Assembly: GCA_033398695.1 (NCBI GenBank)
Contig: CM065802.1
Span: 83,190,096 to 83,254,095, forward strand
Source of the DNA: Orobanche coerulescens
Taxonomy: Eukaryota; Streptophyta; Magnoliopsida; Lamiales; Orobanchaceae
Direction: 5' to 3'
DNA: 64,000 bases
The notes under the pieces were generated by a model. It was not told the DNA's origin. It worked only from the letters and a program-made list of their open reading frames with translations, and made no database searches. The first letter of the stretch is position 1, and each line of letters starts with the position of its first letter. The position numbers and the translations under genes were made by a program. Below, one piece after another: positions 12,599 through 22,153 of the stretch.

Positions 12599-13291
12599 AT
12601 TTCCCCTTTTTGATAATTTCCAAACCAACCAATTTCTCCTTCTCTTTGATAACTACTTGATGGCAACTTGAGAGGACTTCGATACAGAGATGATTTTTCC
12701 AACAGCTTCCTTCTCTTTGATAGTTTCTTGAGCAGGCTTCTTGATCTTCTCACAAATGATCTGGTCTTGAGACTAAATCTAAAAGAAATGTGAACTGCTC
12801 GCAGGCAAGTTCTAGAATGATAGCATCTAATAGGGAAGTGTATTACATCTTAAACTTATGATTGGCGCACAGGCACAATCTTACATTTGATCTAGTTAAG
12901 TACAACTTATCCTATGAACTGTTCGCAGACGAGTTCTAAAAGTAATAATAAGATAAAATTTGTTTTAAAACAAACTGTATCCTCGGATAATATAGCGTTC
13001 CCCCTCAAAAGGTATATACAGGATTCAATTAATGTTCGGATTAATGCTGTATTCATGGGTCGTACTGTATTCCCCCTTAATTAATGCACACGTCAGCCGT
13101 AGGAAGGTTTCATGCCTTCTTAGTCCTACAGTGCTGTCTTGACTGTTCTGAGTGTACAGTTAATTAATGGCAGATACTGTATTCATGGGTTTTACAGCAT
13201 TCCCCCTCACTTAATGAGTAAAAGCAAAAAAAAAAAACTTTACAGGGATTTTCTGGATGTAGCGTTTCCAATTCGTGTCGACGAATGGATA
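12599..13291 (-). other. 3' untranslated region and polypurine runs of interior 1
   Basis: About 690 bp after the mini-gag stop. The element strand carries purine runs that match pyrimidine runs on the plus strand near 12600-12611, 13008-13014, 13070-13078 and 13199-13206. These resemble the repeated polypurine tracts described for Sireviruses. No reading frame is supported. Sequence next to the mini-gag stop matches the region just after pol in the full element (about 22090-22190), marking the right deletion junction. Confidence 0.7.
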
Positions 13292-14617
13292 TCAAGTAAC
13301 TTTGGGTCCTGGTGTGATAGTGCCTTTCGGTACCCAAATTTGCCGGACAACAATTTGTTTGTTGTAGGCTACTTTTGGTCCTTTATATCGATATCTACGT
13401 GGGGCAGGCACGTAGTCATTGTAATCATGATAATTATAATGCATGAAAAATCGAGAATTATAGTTGTTATTCCAGTACGATTGTCGTCTCGGAGGTGGAG
13501 CCATTTTCTTTGGCCTAACAGATTGCCTTCTGGGTCTCCAGTTGGATTCCCAACGCTGTTGATGATACTGAACGGGAACTTGCTGTCTCGAGGGATAACG
13601 GGGCTCTTGTATCCAATACCTCGGCGTGCTGTACTGACAGTACTGCCGTACGGGCCTTGGATAATTCGATATAGCTTTCCCTCTGGACGGATGTTGGCGC
13701 TTATGATATGCTTGTGGAGCATGCTGTGGATTGCGCCTTTCAGGTCTGAATGGCTGAGGATTCCGCTGTCTGGAATAGGATTGCGGGGGCGGAATAGCAG
13801 CTTTTGCTGTTCGCGGTGCAAAGGGTTCCTTCTCAGGACTCGGAACTTCTTTCGATACAGGAATGGATTCCTCACTCTTGACGAATACCGTACTAGATTT
13901 TTCTTTGTTGGAGAACGAGTTGTACCCTAAGCCACGTTTATCATGAGCATGTTGCCCAGTGCTTAGGATCTCTTCCATTCTTTTAGAGGATTTCTCGAAA
14001 GATTTCAAGATTGTCTCTAATTCTCCTTCACGTTTCTCGAGTGATTTTACCTTGGCTTCGAGTAGGGCCAAATCATTTGTCTTGCTTTCAAGATGAGACT
14101 TAGTCTCATTTAGATTGTGAGCAAGTTGATGATTGCTCTCCATGAGTTTTTCTAAATTGACTTTGCTGTTTTCGCAATCAACTGACATATTTTCGTAATT
14201 ATCCTTCAGCAAGTCGTTTTCTTCCTTCAGCTCTAAGTTGGAAATTTCAAGCTGGGTGTTTTCTCTTTTCAATATCTCATGGGCCGTTTGAATGTTATTA
14301 AATTCATTCAACATATTTTCAAAGGTATGAGATGCATTTATAGGAATAGTTGAGGTGGAGCTTACCTCATCATCGTCGTCGTCTTCATTTTCTTCTTTAT
14401 CTTCGGCCATAGAGCACACATAGGCTCGATCTTCTAACTCATCATCTGACGAGTCACTATCAGTGACCACCTGAAGACATTCTTCGGTCTTTGTTGATGC
14501 GAGCGGAGCTTTTGTTTCTCCAATGAAGGCCTTGAGTTTGTTCTTCATCCTGTTTCTCCAGTCATCAAACTCGTTAATGTGAAACATAGATATCTTATTA
14601 GACATAAAGGTATCCAT
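13292..14617 (-). CDS. Mini-Gag: Gag N-terminus fused to Gag coiled-coil and tail (441 aa, intact)
   Basis: This is the only long intact frame of the nested element. Residues 1-24 match the N-terminus of the full Sirevirus Gag (MDTSMINK start at 27398). From residue 25 (KNKLKAFIGE) it matches Gag beyond the zinc knuckle (26376 and below). Capsid-like and CCHC parts, about 950 bp, are therefore missing. What remains is an acidic serine-rich stretch (about 50-90), a long coiled coil (about 95-215, heptad-like LEISNLELKEENDLL), a conserved GLGY motif, and a basic tail rich in R, Q, Y, N and P (about 275-430). It probably self-associates or joins full-length Gag particles; this is inference. It starts at the first ATG after the primer binding site. 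Confidence 0.85.
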   Translation of the reverse strand: MDTFMSNKISMFHINEFDDWRNRMKNKLKAFIGETKAPLASTKTEECLQVVTDSDSSDDELEDRAYVCSMAEDKEENEDDDDDEVSSTSTIPINASHTFENMLNEFNNIQTAHEILKRENTQLEISNLELKEENDLLKDNYENMSVDCENSKVNLEKLMESNHQLAHNLNETKSHLESKTNDLALLEAKVKSLEKREGELETILKSFEKSSKRMEEILSTGQHAHDKRGLGYNSFSNKEKSSTVFVKSEESIPVSKEVPSPEKEPFAPRTAKAAIPPPQSYSRQRNPQPFRPERRNPQHAPQAYHKRQHPSRGKAISNYPRPVRQYCQYSTPRYWIQEPRYPSRQQVPVQYHQQRWESNWRPRRQSVRPKKMAPPPRRQSYWNNNYNSRFFMHYNYHDYNDYVPAPRRYRYKGPKVAYNKQIVVRQIWVPKGTITPGPKVT

Positions 14618-14714
14618 TTTAGAAGATGGGAATTACAAAGATTGTTTTCGAAAATAAATGTTTTTAAGGATCTGATTCAGTTAAAAATGCGACTGATTCT
14701 TTTTAGAATCAACC

Positions 14715-14726
14715 GCTCTGATACCA
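14715..14726 (-). other. Primer binding site of interior 1
   Basis: gctctgatacca on the plus strand is the complement of tggtatcagagc, the standard plant tRNA-iMet site. It sits 2 nt from the end of LTR B. Confidence 0.85.
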
Positions 14727-14728
14727 AT

Positions 14729-15953
14729 TGTTGGTCCCTATAAATAAAAACAGTAAGTACACTCGATACAGCCTGGGAAATGTTTTAGCAACAGGCTGTA
14801 CGGTTTTCTAATTTGGAGTGCGTAGCGGAAGTCTTTAATACAGTAAGTTGCCGTCGATACAACAACTCGGTCTAATCTCCTGTTGGCTTGGTGCGTACAG
14901 GGTTTTGTGGTGTATACTTGAATAAATCACAGTTATGAAAACAGTAAAAGCTAAAGGTAAATAACACAGTATTTAAGTGGTTCGAGGTAAACCCCTCTAC
15001 GTCCACTGGTCCTCCACACAGGAGTAAATCGTTTATTATAAATACTGCGTACACAACTATGTATTTATAATCAAACCTATCCTTGTATCGTTCACCGCAT
15101 TGATACAAAGAATGCCGCTTTCAACCGTTCACACAGTTGGTTAAAGCTTCCTTCTTGACTTGCTTCTTCACACACAGCCCAAAGCTTCGTCCTTATTCGT
15201 CCCACACAGTCGAATGACTTTGTTGAGTTCACACAGAGCTCGCTTTTACACAAAGGTAAAAGGGTAGGTAACTGTAAGAACAAAGACTTTGAATATGGAG
15301 TTTTGAGCCGATGATGGTCGTTCTTGATGTTTGAGCACCGTATATCTCTTTAGATCTGATTTGCGTAAAGATTCTGGAGATATATTTTGCTCGATGTATA
15401 TAATAACACTTCTTCACTTGGTGACTGATTTCGTTGTGGTTGTACGTATTTGATCTTCAATTTCGGGGATATATATAGCATTCTTGGATATATCCGTTGA
15501 GATAGATCCGTCAAGGGATTCGATAGTTGACTTGAATAGACCAGATCCGGATATTAAGGGATTTGAAGATCTCTGACAGCCTTCAAGATTTAAATACTTT
15601 ATCCTTTCAGTATTTAAATACTTCTTTATCGAACAGGGCTTGACTTTAGTGAATTCCAAAGATTCCTTTCCAAACGGTCTTCAGTCCTGATCCGATGAGA
15701 ATGCTGTATCCACTGGTGCTGTAGGCATAATGGAATAGTCAGGCGCTGTATGCTGTATTGAGGTTTCGAGACAGCTTCCATACTTGGCGTTTATTTAGAC
15801 TTTGTTGCTGTATCTAGTTAGCGCGAGAGCTTTGCTGTATGCTGGCGCTGTGATAAGGTCTTCGATACAGGATTGCAACTTCAACCGGCTTTCGATACAG
15901 GCTTGTCAGAGCTTTGTTTGGCAATTATCAAAACAACATTATTATTCCCAACA
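14729..15953 (-). repeat. Non-autonomous Sirevirus LTR copy B (shared middle LTR)
   Basis: 1225 bp, serving as 5' LTR of interior 1 and 3' LTR of interior 2. It is highly similar to A and C. It differs mainly at CAG/CTG sites, such as the TTCACACAG repeat near 15092 where cacagatt has become caccgcatt. Confidence 0.88.
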
Positions 15954-16645
15954 ATTTCCCCCTTTTTGATAATTTCCAAACCAACCAATTTCTCCTTCTC
16001 TTTGATAACTACTTGATGGCAACTTGAGAGGACTTCGATACAGGAGATGATTTTTCCAACAGTTTCCTTCTCTTTGATAGTTTCTTGAGCAGGCTTCTTG
16101 ATCTTCTGTCAAATGATCTGGTCTTCAGCACTAAATCTAAAAGAAATGTGAACTGCTCGCAGGCAAGTTCTAGAATGATAGCATCTAATAGGGAAGTGTA
16201 TTACATCTTAAACTTATGATTGGCGCACAGGCACAATCTTACATTTGATCTAGTTAAGTACAACTTAACCTATGAACTGTTCGCAGACGAGTTCTAAAAG
16301 TAATAATAAGATAAAATTTGTTTTAAAACAAACTGTATCCTCGGATAATATAGCGTTCCCCCTCAAAAGGTATATACAGGATTCAATTAATGTTCGGATT
16401 AATGCTGTATTCATGGGTCGATCTTGTATTCCCCTTAATTAATGCACACGCCACCGTAGGAAGGTTTCATGCCTTCTTAGTCCTACAAGATCTTGTCTTG
16501 ACTGCTACGAGTGTACGTTAATTAATGGCGAATCGTATTCATGGGTCTTACAGCATTCCCCCTCACTTAATGAGTAAAAGCAAAAAAAAAACTTTACAGG
16601 GATTTTCTGGATGTAGCGTTTCCAATTCGTGTCGACGAATGGATA
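15954..16645 (-). other. 3' untranslated region and polypurine runs of interior 2
   Basis: This corresponds to 12599-13291, with pyrimidine runs on the plus strand at about 15955, 16363, 16430 and 16558. No supported reading frame. Confidence 0.65.
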
Positions 16646-17959
16646 TCAAGTAACTTTAGGTCCTGGTGTGATAGTGCCTTTCGGTACCCAAATTTGCCGG
16701 GCAACAATTTGTTTGTTGTAGGCTACTTTTGGTCCTTTATATCGATATCTACGTGGGGCAGGCACGTAGTCATTGTAATCATGATAATTATAATGCATGA
16801 AAAATCGAGAATTATAGTTGTTATTCCAGTACGATTGTCGTCTCGGAGGTGGAGCCATTTTCTTTGGCCTAACAGATTGCCTTCTGGGTCTCCAGTTGGA
16901 TTCCCAACGCTGTTGATGATACCGAACGGAACTTGCTGTCTCGAGGATAACGGGCTCTTGTATCCAATACCTCGGCGTGTCAGATCGAAGTGATCTTGCC
17001 GCACGGCCTGGATAATTCGATCTGCCTTTCCTCCGGACGGATGTTGGCGCTTATGATATGCTTGTGGAGCATGCTGTGGATTGCGCCTTTCAGGTCTGAA
17101 TGGCTGAGGATTCCGCTGTCTGGAATAGGATTGCGGGGGCGGAATAGCAGCTTTTGCTGTTCGCGGTGCAAAGGGTTCCTTCTCAGGACTCGGAACTTCT
17201 TTCGATACAGGAATGGATTCCTCACTCTTGACGAATACCGTACTAGATTTTTCTTTGTTGGAGAACGAGTTGTACCCTAAGCCACGTTTATCATGAGCAT
17301 GTTGCCCAGTGCTTAGGATCTCTTCTATTCTTTTAGAGGATTTCTCAAAAGATTTCAAGATTGTCTCTAATTCTCCTTCACGTTTCTCGAGTGATTTTAC
17401 CTTGGCTTCGAGTAGGGCCAAATCATTTGTCTTGCTTTCAAGATGAGACTTAGTCTCATTTAGATTGTGAGCAAGTTGATGATTGCTCTCCATGAGTTTT
17501 TCTAAATTGACTTTGCTGTTTTCGCAATCAACTGACATATTTTCGTAATTATCCTTCAGCAAGTCGTTTTCTTCCTTCAGCTCTAAGTTGGAAATTTCAA
17601 GCTGGGTGTTTTCTCTTTTCAATATCTCATGGGCCGTTTGAATGTTATTAAATTCATTCAACATATTTTCAAAGGTATGAGATGCATTTATAGGAATAGT
17701 TGAGGTGGAGCTTACCTCATCATCGTCGTCTTCATTTTCTTCTTTATCTTCGGCCATAGAGCACACATAGGCTCGATCTTCTAACTCATCATCCGACGAG
17801 TCACTATCGGTGACCACCAAGACATTCTTCGGTCTTTGTTGATGCGAGGAGCTTTTGTTTCTCCAATGAAGGCCTTGAGTTTGTTCTTCATCCTGTTTCT
17901 CCACCATCAAACTCGTTAATGTGAAACATAGATATCTTATTAGACATAAAGGTATCCAT
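16646..17959 (-). pseudogene. Mini-Gag, second copy (frameshifted)
   Basis: Same gene as 13292-14617. The start codon at 17957-17959 is present. The frame is broken early, near 17904, where cagtcatc has become ccatc, and the coiled-coil part is then open for a long stretch. It breaks again in the tail near 16920-17010, where several CTG/CAG sites differ from copy 1. The C-terminal tail (16646-16858) is back in the original frame with only one substitution. The damage is small indels at CAG/CTG, which may be real or a consensus error. Confidence 0.8.
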
Positions 17960-18056
17960 TTTAGAAGATGGGAATTACAAAGATTGTTTTCGAAAATAAA
18001 TGTTTTTAAGGATCTGATTCGATTAAAAATGCGACCGATTCTTTTTAGAATCAACC

Positions 18057-18068
18057 GCTCCGATACCA
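18057..18068 (-). other. Primer binding site of interior 2
   Basis: gctccgatacca on the plus strand, complement of tggtatcggagc, 2 nt from LTR C. One base differs from the site at 14715. Confidence 0.8.
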
Positions 18069-18070
18069 AT

Positions 18071-19291
18071 TGTTGGTCCCTATAAATAAAAACAGTAAGT
18101 ACACTCGATACGACTGGGAAATGTTTTAGCAACAGTCAGACGGTTTTCTAATTTGGAGTGCGTAGTGGAAGTCTTTAATACGTAAGTTGCCGTCGATACA
18201 AAGAACTCGGTCTAATCTCCTGTTGGCTTGGTGCGTACAGGTTTTGTGGTGTATACTTGAATAAATCACAGTTATGAAAACAGTAAAAGCTAAAGGTAAA
18301 TAACACAGTATTTAAGTGGTTCGAGGTAAACCCCTCTACGTCCACCGGTCCTCCACACAGAGTAAATCGCTTATTATAAATCTGCGTACACAACTATGTA
18401 TTTATAATCAAACCTATCCTTGTATCGTTCACACGATTGATACAAAGAATGCCGCTTTCAACCGTTCACACAGATTGGTTAAAGCTTCCTTCTTGACTTG
18501 CTTCTTCACACACGCCCAAAGCTTCGTCCTTATTCGTCCCACACAGTCGAATGACTTTGTTGAGTTCACACAGAGCTCGTTTTTACACAAAGGTAAAAGG
18601 GTAGGTAACCTGTAAGAACAGCAGCTTTGAATATGGAGTTTTTGAGCCGATGATGGTCGTTCTTGATGTTTGAGCACCGTATATCTCTTTAGATCTGATT
18701 TGCGTAAAGATTCTGGAGATATATTTTGCTCTGATGTATATAATAACAGCTTCTTCACTTGGTGACTGATTTCGTTGTGGTTGTACGTATTTGATCTTCA
18801 ATTTCTGGGGATATATATAGCATTCTTGGATATATCCGTTGAGATAGATCCGTTGGGCAGGATTCGATAGTTGACTTGAATAGACCAGATCCGGATATTA
18901 AGGGATTTGAAGATCTTCGATGCCTTCGATTTAAATACTTTATCCTTTCAAGATTTAAATACTTCTTTATCGAACAGGCTTGACTTTAGTGAATTCCAAA
19001 GATTCCTTTCCAAACGGTCTACCCCGATCCGATGAGAATGTCAGATCCACCGGTGCCGTAGGCATAATGGAATAGTCGCGTATGTCAGTATTGAGGTTTC
19101 GAGACAGCTTCCATACTTGGCGTTTATTTAGACTTTGTTGCTGTATCTAGTTAGCGCGAGAGCTTTGCTGTATGCTGGCGCTGTGATAAGGTCTTCGATA
19201 CAGGATTGCAACTTCAACCGACTTTCGATACAGGGCTTGCTGTATCAAGCTTTGTTTGGCAATTATCAAAACAACATTATTATTCCCAACA
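18071..19291 (-). repeat. Non-autonomous Sirevirus LTR copy C (5' end of array)
   Basis: 1221 bp with intact terminal TG/CA, followed by the right ttctc duplication at 19292-19296. Of the three copies it carries the most CAG/CTG-site changes, for example at 18110, 18180 and 18346. Confidence 0.88.
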
Positions 19292-19296
19292 TTCTC

Positions 19297-21385
19297 CTAG
19301 TAGCTTCTCTTGCTTCTTCCCTCTTTTTGGCGTCATCAAGACGTCCTAAGATCTCCACTGCGGCATCCTGTTTCGTCTCAATGTTTGTCATTCTCTCGAC
19401 AAGGGTGGAAAGCACCTGCGACATATCCTTGATATTTTTGTCATGGGCTCTCAAGTGATAAGTGGTTTCGATCATGGCTGCTGCGGTCTTGGCCTCAGAA
19501 ATGCGCATTTTGGATGCCTCTTCTCTCAGGAGTTGCTCTTATTTTTCTTGAATGATCTCCAGTGCTTGCTTGAAGACTTCTGGTAATAAAGTGAAGGCTT
19601 CTACTATGCGAGAGACTTCATGCTGTAATGTAGTCATCTCTTTGACAGCAGAAGTGTGCATCCAATTAAGAGCTTTTTCCACTGAGCACAGGGCATTAAC
19701 TGCATCTTGGATGAAGACAGTTTGAAGACTAAGAGCACGCATACGCTCTTTCCTAGCAGCAGTGTTTGGAGAATCCGGCTTGGCAAAATCTTCAGATCCA
19801 TACAACCTTCTCAGATTCACGGTAGGGCATGAATTGATTTGGACATCCTCAGGTACATTACCGTCCTCGGATTCCACAGTTGATGGGGCGGGAGCAGGAT
19901 TTTCGGGTTCGGCGGTAGGGGGTGCTGTGTCCTCCTGTTGCGAAGGTGCGTCTGTAGACATGGATACAGGAGGGACTGATTACTCCTGTTGTCTCTCAGC
20001 AACAACTTATTTTTCTTCAGCAGCAGGCTCGGGTGCCTGTTCCAAAACAATTTCTTCTTCCTCGACTTGAGGTACTGATTCCTCGTCGTCAGGAATATTC
20101 TCTTGCTGTGGCGAAGGGGGCTCACTTCGACTTGATGGCCCTTCGTCATCCTTGGCTTGAAAGGCATCTCTGTCTTGAGCCTCTTCACGACTCATTCTCA
20201 GACCTGCTTGTAAAGCATCGTTGTCGTCGTCTGAGTCATCGTCATCTTTTGGATCTTGGGGAGAGTCCTCGGACTTATCTTTTCCTTTTCTCCTTGCGTC
20301 AGATTTTTGCAATAGATAGCTTTCAATCAATTCCTTGCAGTAGAGATTGTCCCATTGGATCAGGGCTGCAAAGGGCTCAGGATCTACTGTCGATACAGTA
20401 GTGGGCACCTCTTCCACAGGGGTTGGGCCTTGGGGTAGTTCTTCAGTGGGTTGCGCCACGGTGGAAACTTCCTCAGAGGATTTGGTGGTTTTAGCTTTAG
20501 AAAGCCTCCTTAGCTTCCTTTTCGGCTTTTCACCAGCAATAGGTGTCTTGCTGTGAGATCTTTTCCTCTTCCTTGAAGACTCCACATCCTAGGAATTCAA
20601 AGAAACATCCCTTGGATCTTCAGAAACTGGCATACTTTGGATTTTAGGGTGGTTGCAGACCAGAGTGTTCTGGTTATACGCTGTAGGCTTGACGCCTCCT
20701 AAGTATATCCGGGAGCTGTTTGTCTTCGCATCTGCAGATTGTGAAAGTCCGCATTTCGTCAAAATATGGTTTAAAATTAAACCAAACGACTTCTTTTGAG
20801 TGGCAGGCTTGGATACTTCCTCCTGCAAGCGCTTCAAGATAATCTGGCACCAGTTGACCTTTTCACAGGTCAAAATCGCAACCATCATCCTAAATCTAAA
20901 ATTCGTGCACATTTCAAATGCACCAGTGCGATTCTCAATGATCCTGCAACAAAAATCATGCAGATACACGTATGGCAAACAAAAGTTCTTCTTGTGACAG
21001 GTGGTGTGAACCACGTCAACAATAGTTGAGCCGGTGAACAACCCATAGTACTTTTTTATCAGCTCTTGAGACCCAAAAGTCTCAAGTTCTTCCATTGTAA
21101 GGCCATCAGCGGGTAGCCTATAAATGTTCTGAAGAAGATCTCGATCGATACAGATCTCCACACCTTGAGGTAAAAGTCCTCAACCAAGTGAACATCGTAT
21201 TTCTCAGCGGTTTGACTCCCAAGGTGGTAGAGACCATGCTGAGGTAGTCGGGTGATGATGAACTCCATGGGTTCGACATGATTGGTTTCAGAGAGAATAC
21301 GCTCGATGACGATAGATCTTGAGAAGATCCGTCCATCGATGTTTGAGGTTTTCTTGAGTGCGGGAGAAGATGTCTGACCAGCCAT
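19297..21385 (-). pseudogene. Sirevirus envelope-like ORF, N-terminal and central parts
   Basis: Starts with MAGQTSSPALKKTSN at 21385 and continues with breaks to the nested array. The order is a globular N-terminal region (to about 20600), a basic KRKRSHSK-type segment near 20580-20500 that may act as a nuclear signal, a long acidic and proline-rich low-complexity region (20480-19860), and a helical region with heptads (19850-19300). Compared with the plus-strand copy at 61046, a deletion near 21175 after EDFYLK removes about 25 codons and shifts the frame. Further stops occur at 20588 and 20006. Sireviruses carry an ORF of this kind after pol; its function is unknown. Confidence 0.75.
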
Positions 21386-21520
21386 TGATGTTTCTCAAGA
21401 AAAATATGAAAGAGAATAAACGAAATGCAGTAAAATGCAGAAAACTATGTAGGCTGAATTTGCTTGAGTACTCTTAAATTTTGTAGAAAGCGTAAAGAGA
21501 CTCTAATGGCAGTATCAGTC

Positions 21521-21528
21521 CTTTTATA
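21521..21528 (-). promoter_or_regulatory. Possible TATA box upstream of the envelope-like ORF
   Basis: The plus strand reads cttttata, i.e. TATAAAAG on the element strand, about 140 nt upstream of the ORF start at 21385. The same box in the same place occurs in the other copy (60903-60910), which supports function. Confidence 0.5.
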
Positions 21529-21529
21529 G

Positions 21530-22150
21530 TGGGGGACGAAGTAGGGTTTTCCAGAGTACGAATGGTCAGATTTAGGGGATGGGAGCCGGTTTTTGAAATC
21601 AACGGTCAAGATGGACTGAGTGTAACTGGTACACTTATCCATTAAAATGTTAAAATATGAGCGGGTCCCACTTCTGACATTTGTTGTTACCCTAAATGCC
21701 TGAAACGGCGGTTTTAAAACATTAAACAATTTGAAAACATCGCGGCTTTTGAGATTCAGTTGTCCAAATGTCGTGTAAGGCATTTAATGTAAATGACGTT
21801 TGACATGAAAACAGGGCACGTGGAAAAAAATTATTTTTAAAATGAAATATTATAATATATACTGAATCGAAATCCTATAATATGTGCTGTATCCGCGACG
21901 ATACAACGTTCCCCCTTAAAAGGTACATATAGGTTTTAACTCCATACAACAATTTTTAGATTAATGCTGTATTCATGGGCCATACTGTATTCCCCCTTAA
22001 TTATTGCACATGTCAGCTGTAGGATAATTCATGTCTTTGTTCACTACAGTGATGTATTGACGGTTCTGAGTGTACATATAATTAATGGTGGATACTGTAT
22101 TCTTGGGTCTTACAACATTCCCCCTCAATTGTTGAGTAAAAACAGTAAAT
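21530..22150 (-). other. Pol to envelope-like spacer with repeated polypurine runs
   Basis: No gene is seen. On the element strand, runs of about 8-10 purines occur at 21910-21921, 21991-22000 and 22119-22130 (plus strand ttcccccttaa or ttccccctcaa). Repeated polypurine tracts are a known Sirevirus feature. Matching runs occur at 60300, 60425 and 60505 in the plus-strand copy. Confidence 0.6.
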
Positions 22151-22153
22151 TAC

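Larger units (their letters stand above)
11365..19291 (-). mobile_element. Tandem LTR-interior-LTR-interior-LTR array of a non-autonomous Sirevirus derivative
   Basis: Three LTRs (11365-12598, 14729-15953, 18071-19291) alternate with two interiors (12599-14728, 15954-18070). All are on the minus strand and the whole is flanked by a single ttctc duplication. Each interior has a primer binding site, one gag-derived ORF and a 3' polypurine tract, but no protease, integrase, RT, RNase H or envelope-like ORF. The LTRs resemble the host Sirevirus LTR but form a separate subfamily beginning TGTTGGGAAT. The array could arise by unequal recombination between LTRs of two copies, or by insertion of a tandem cDNA. 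It depends on enzymes from elsewhere (inference). Confidence 0.88.

Noticed and set aside
13139..13930. 263-codon plus-strand frame opposite the mini-gag
   Set aside because: It is the complement of a supported coding sequence with a low-complexity, repetitive composition; the copy at 16694-17280 is broken and there is no family match.
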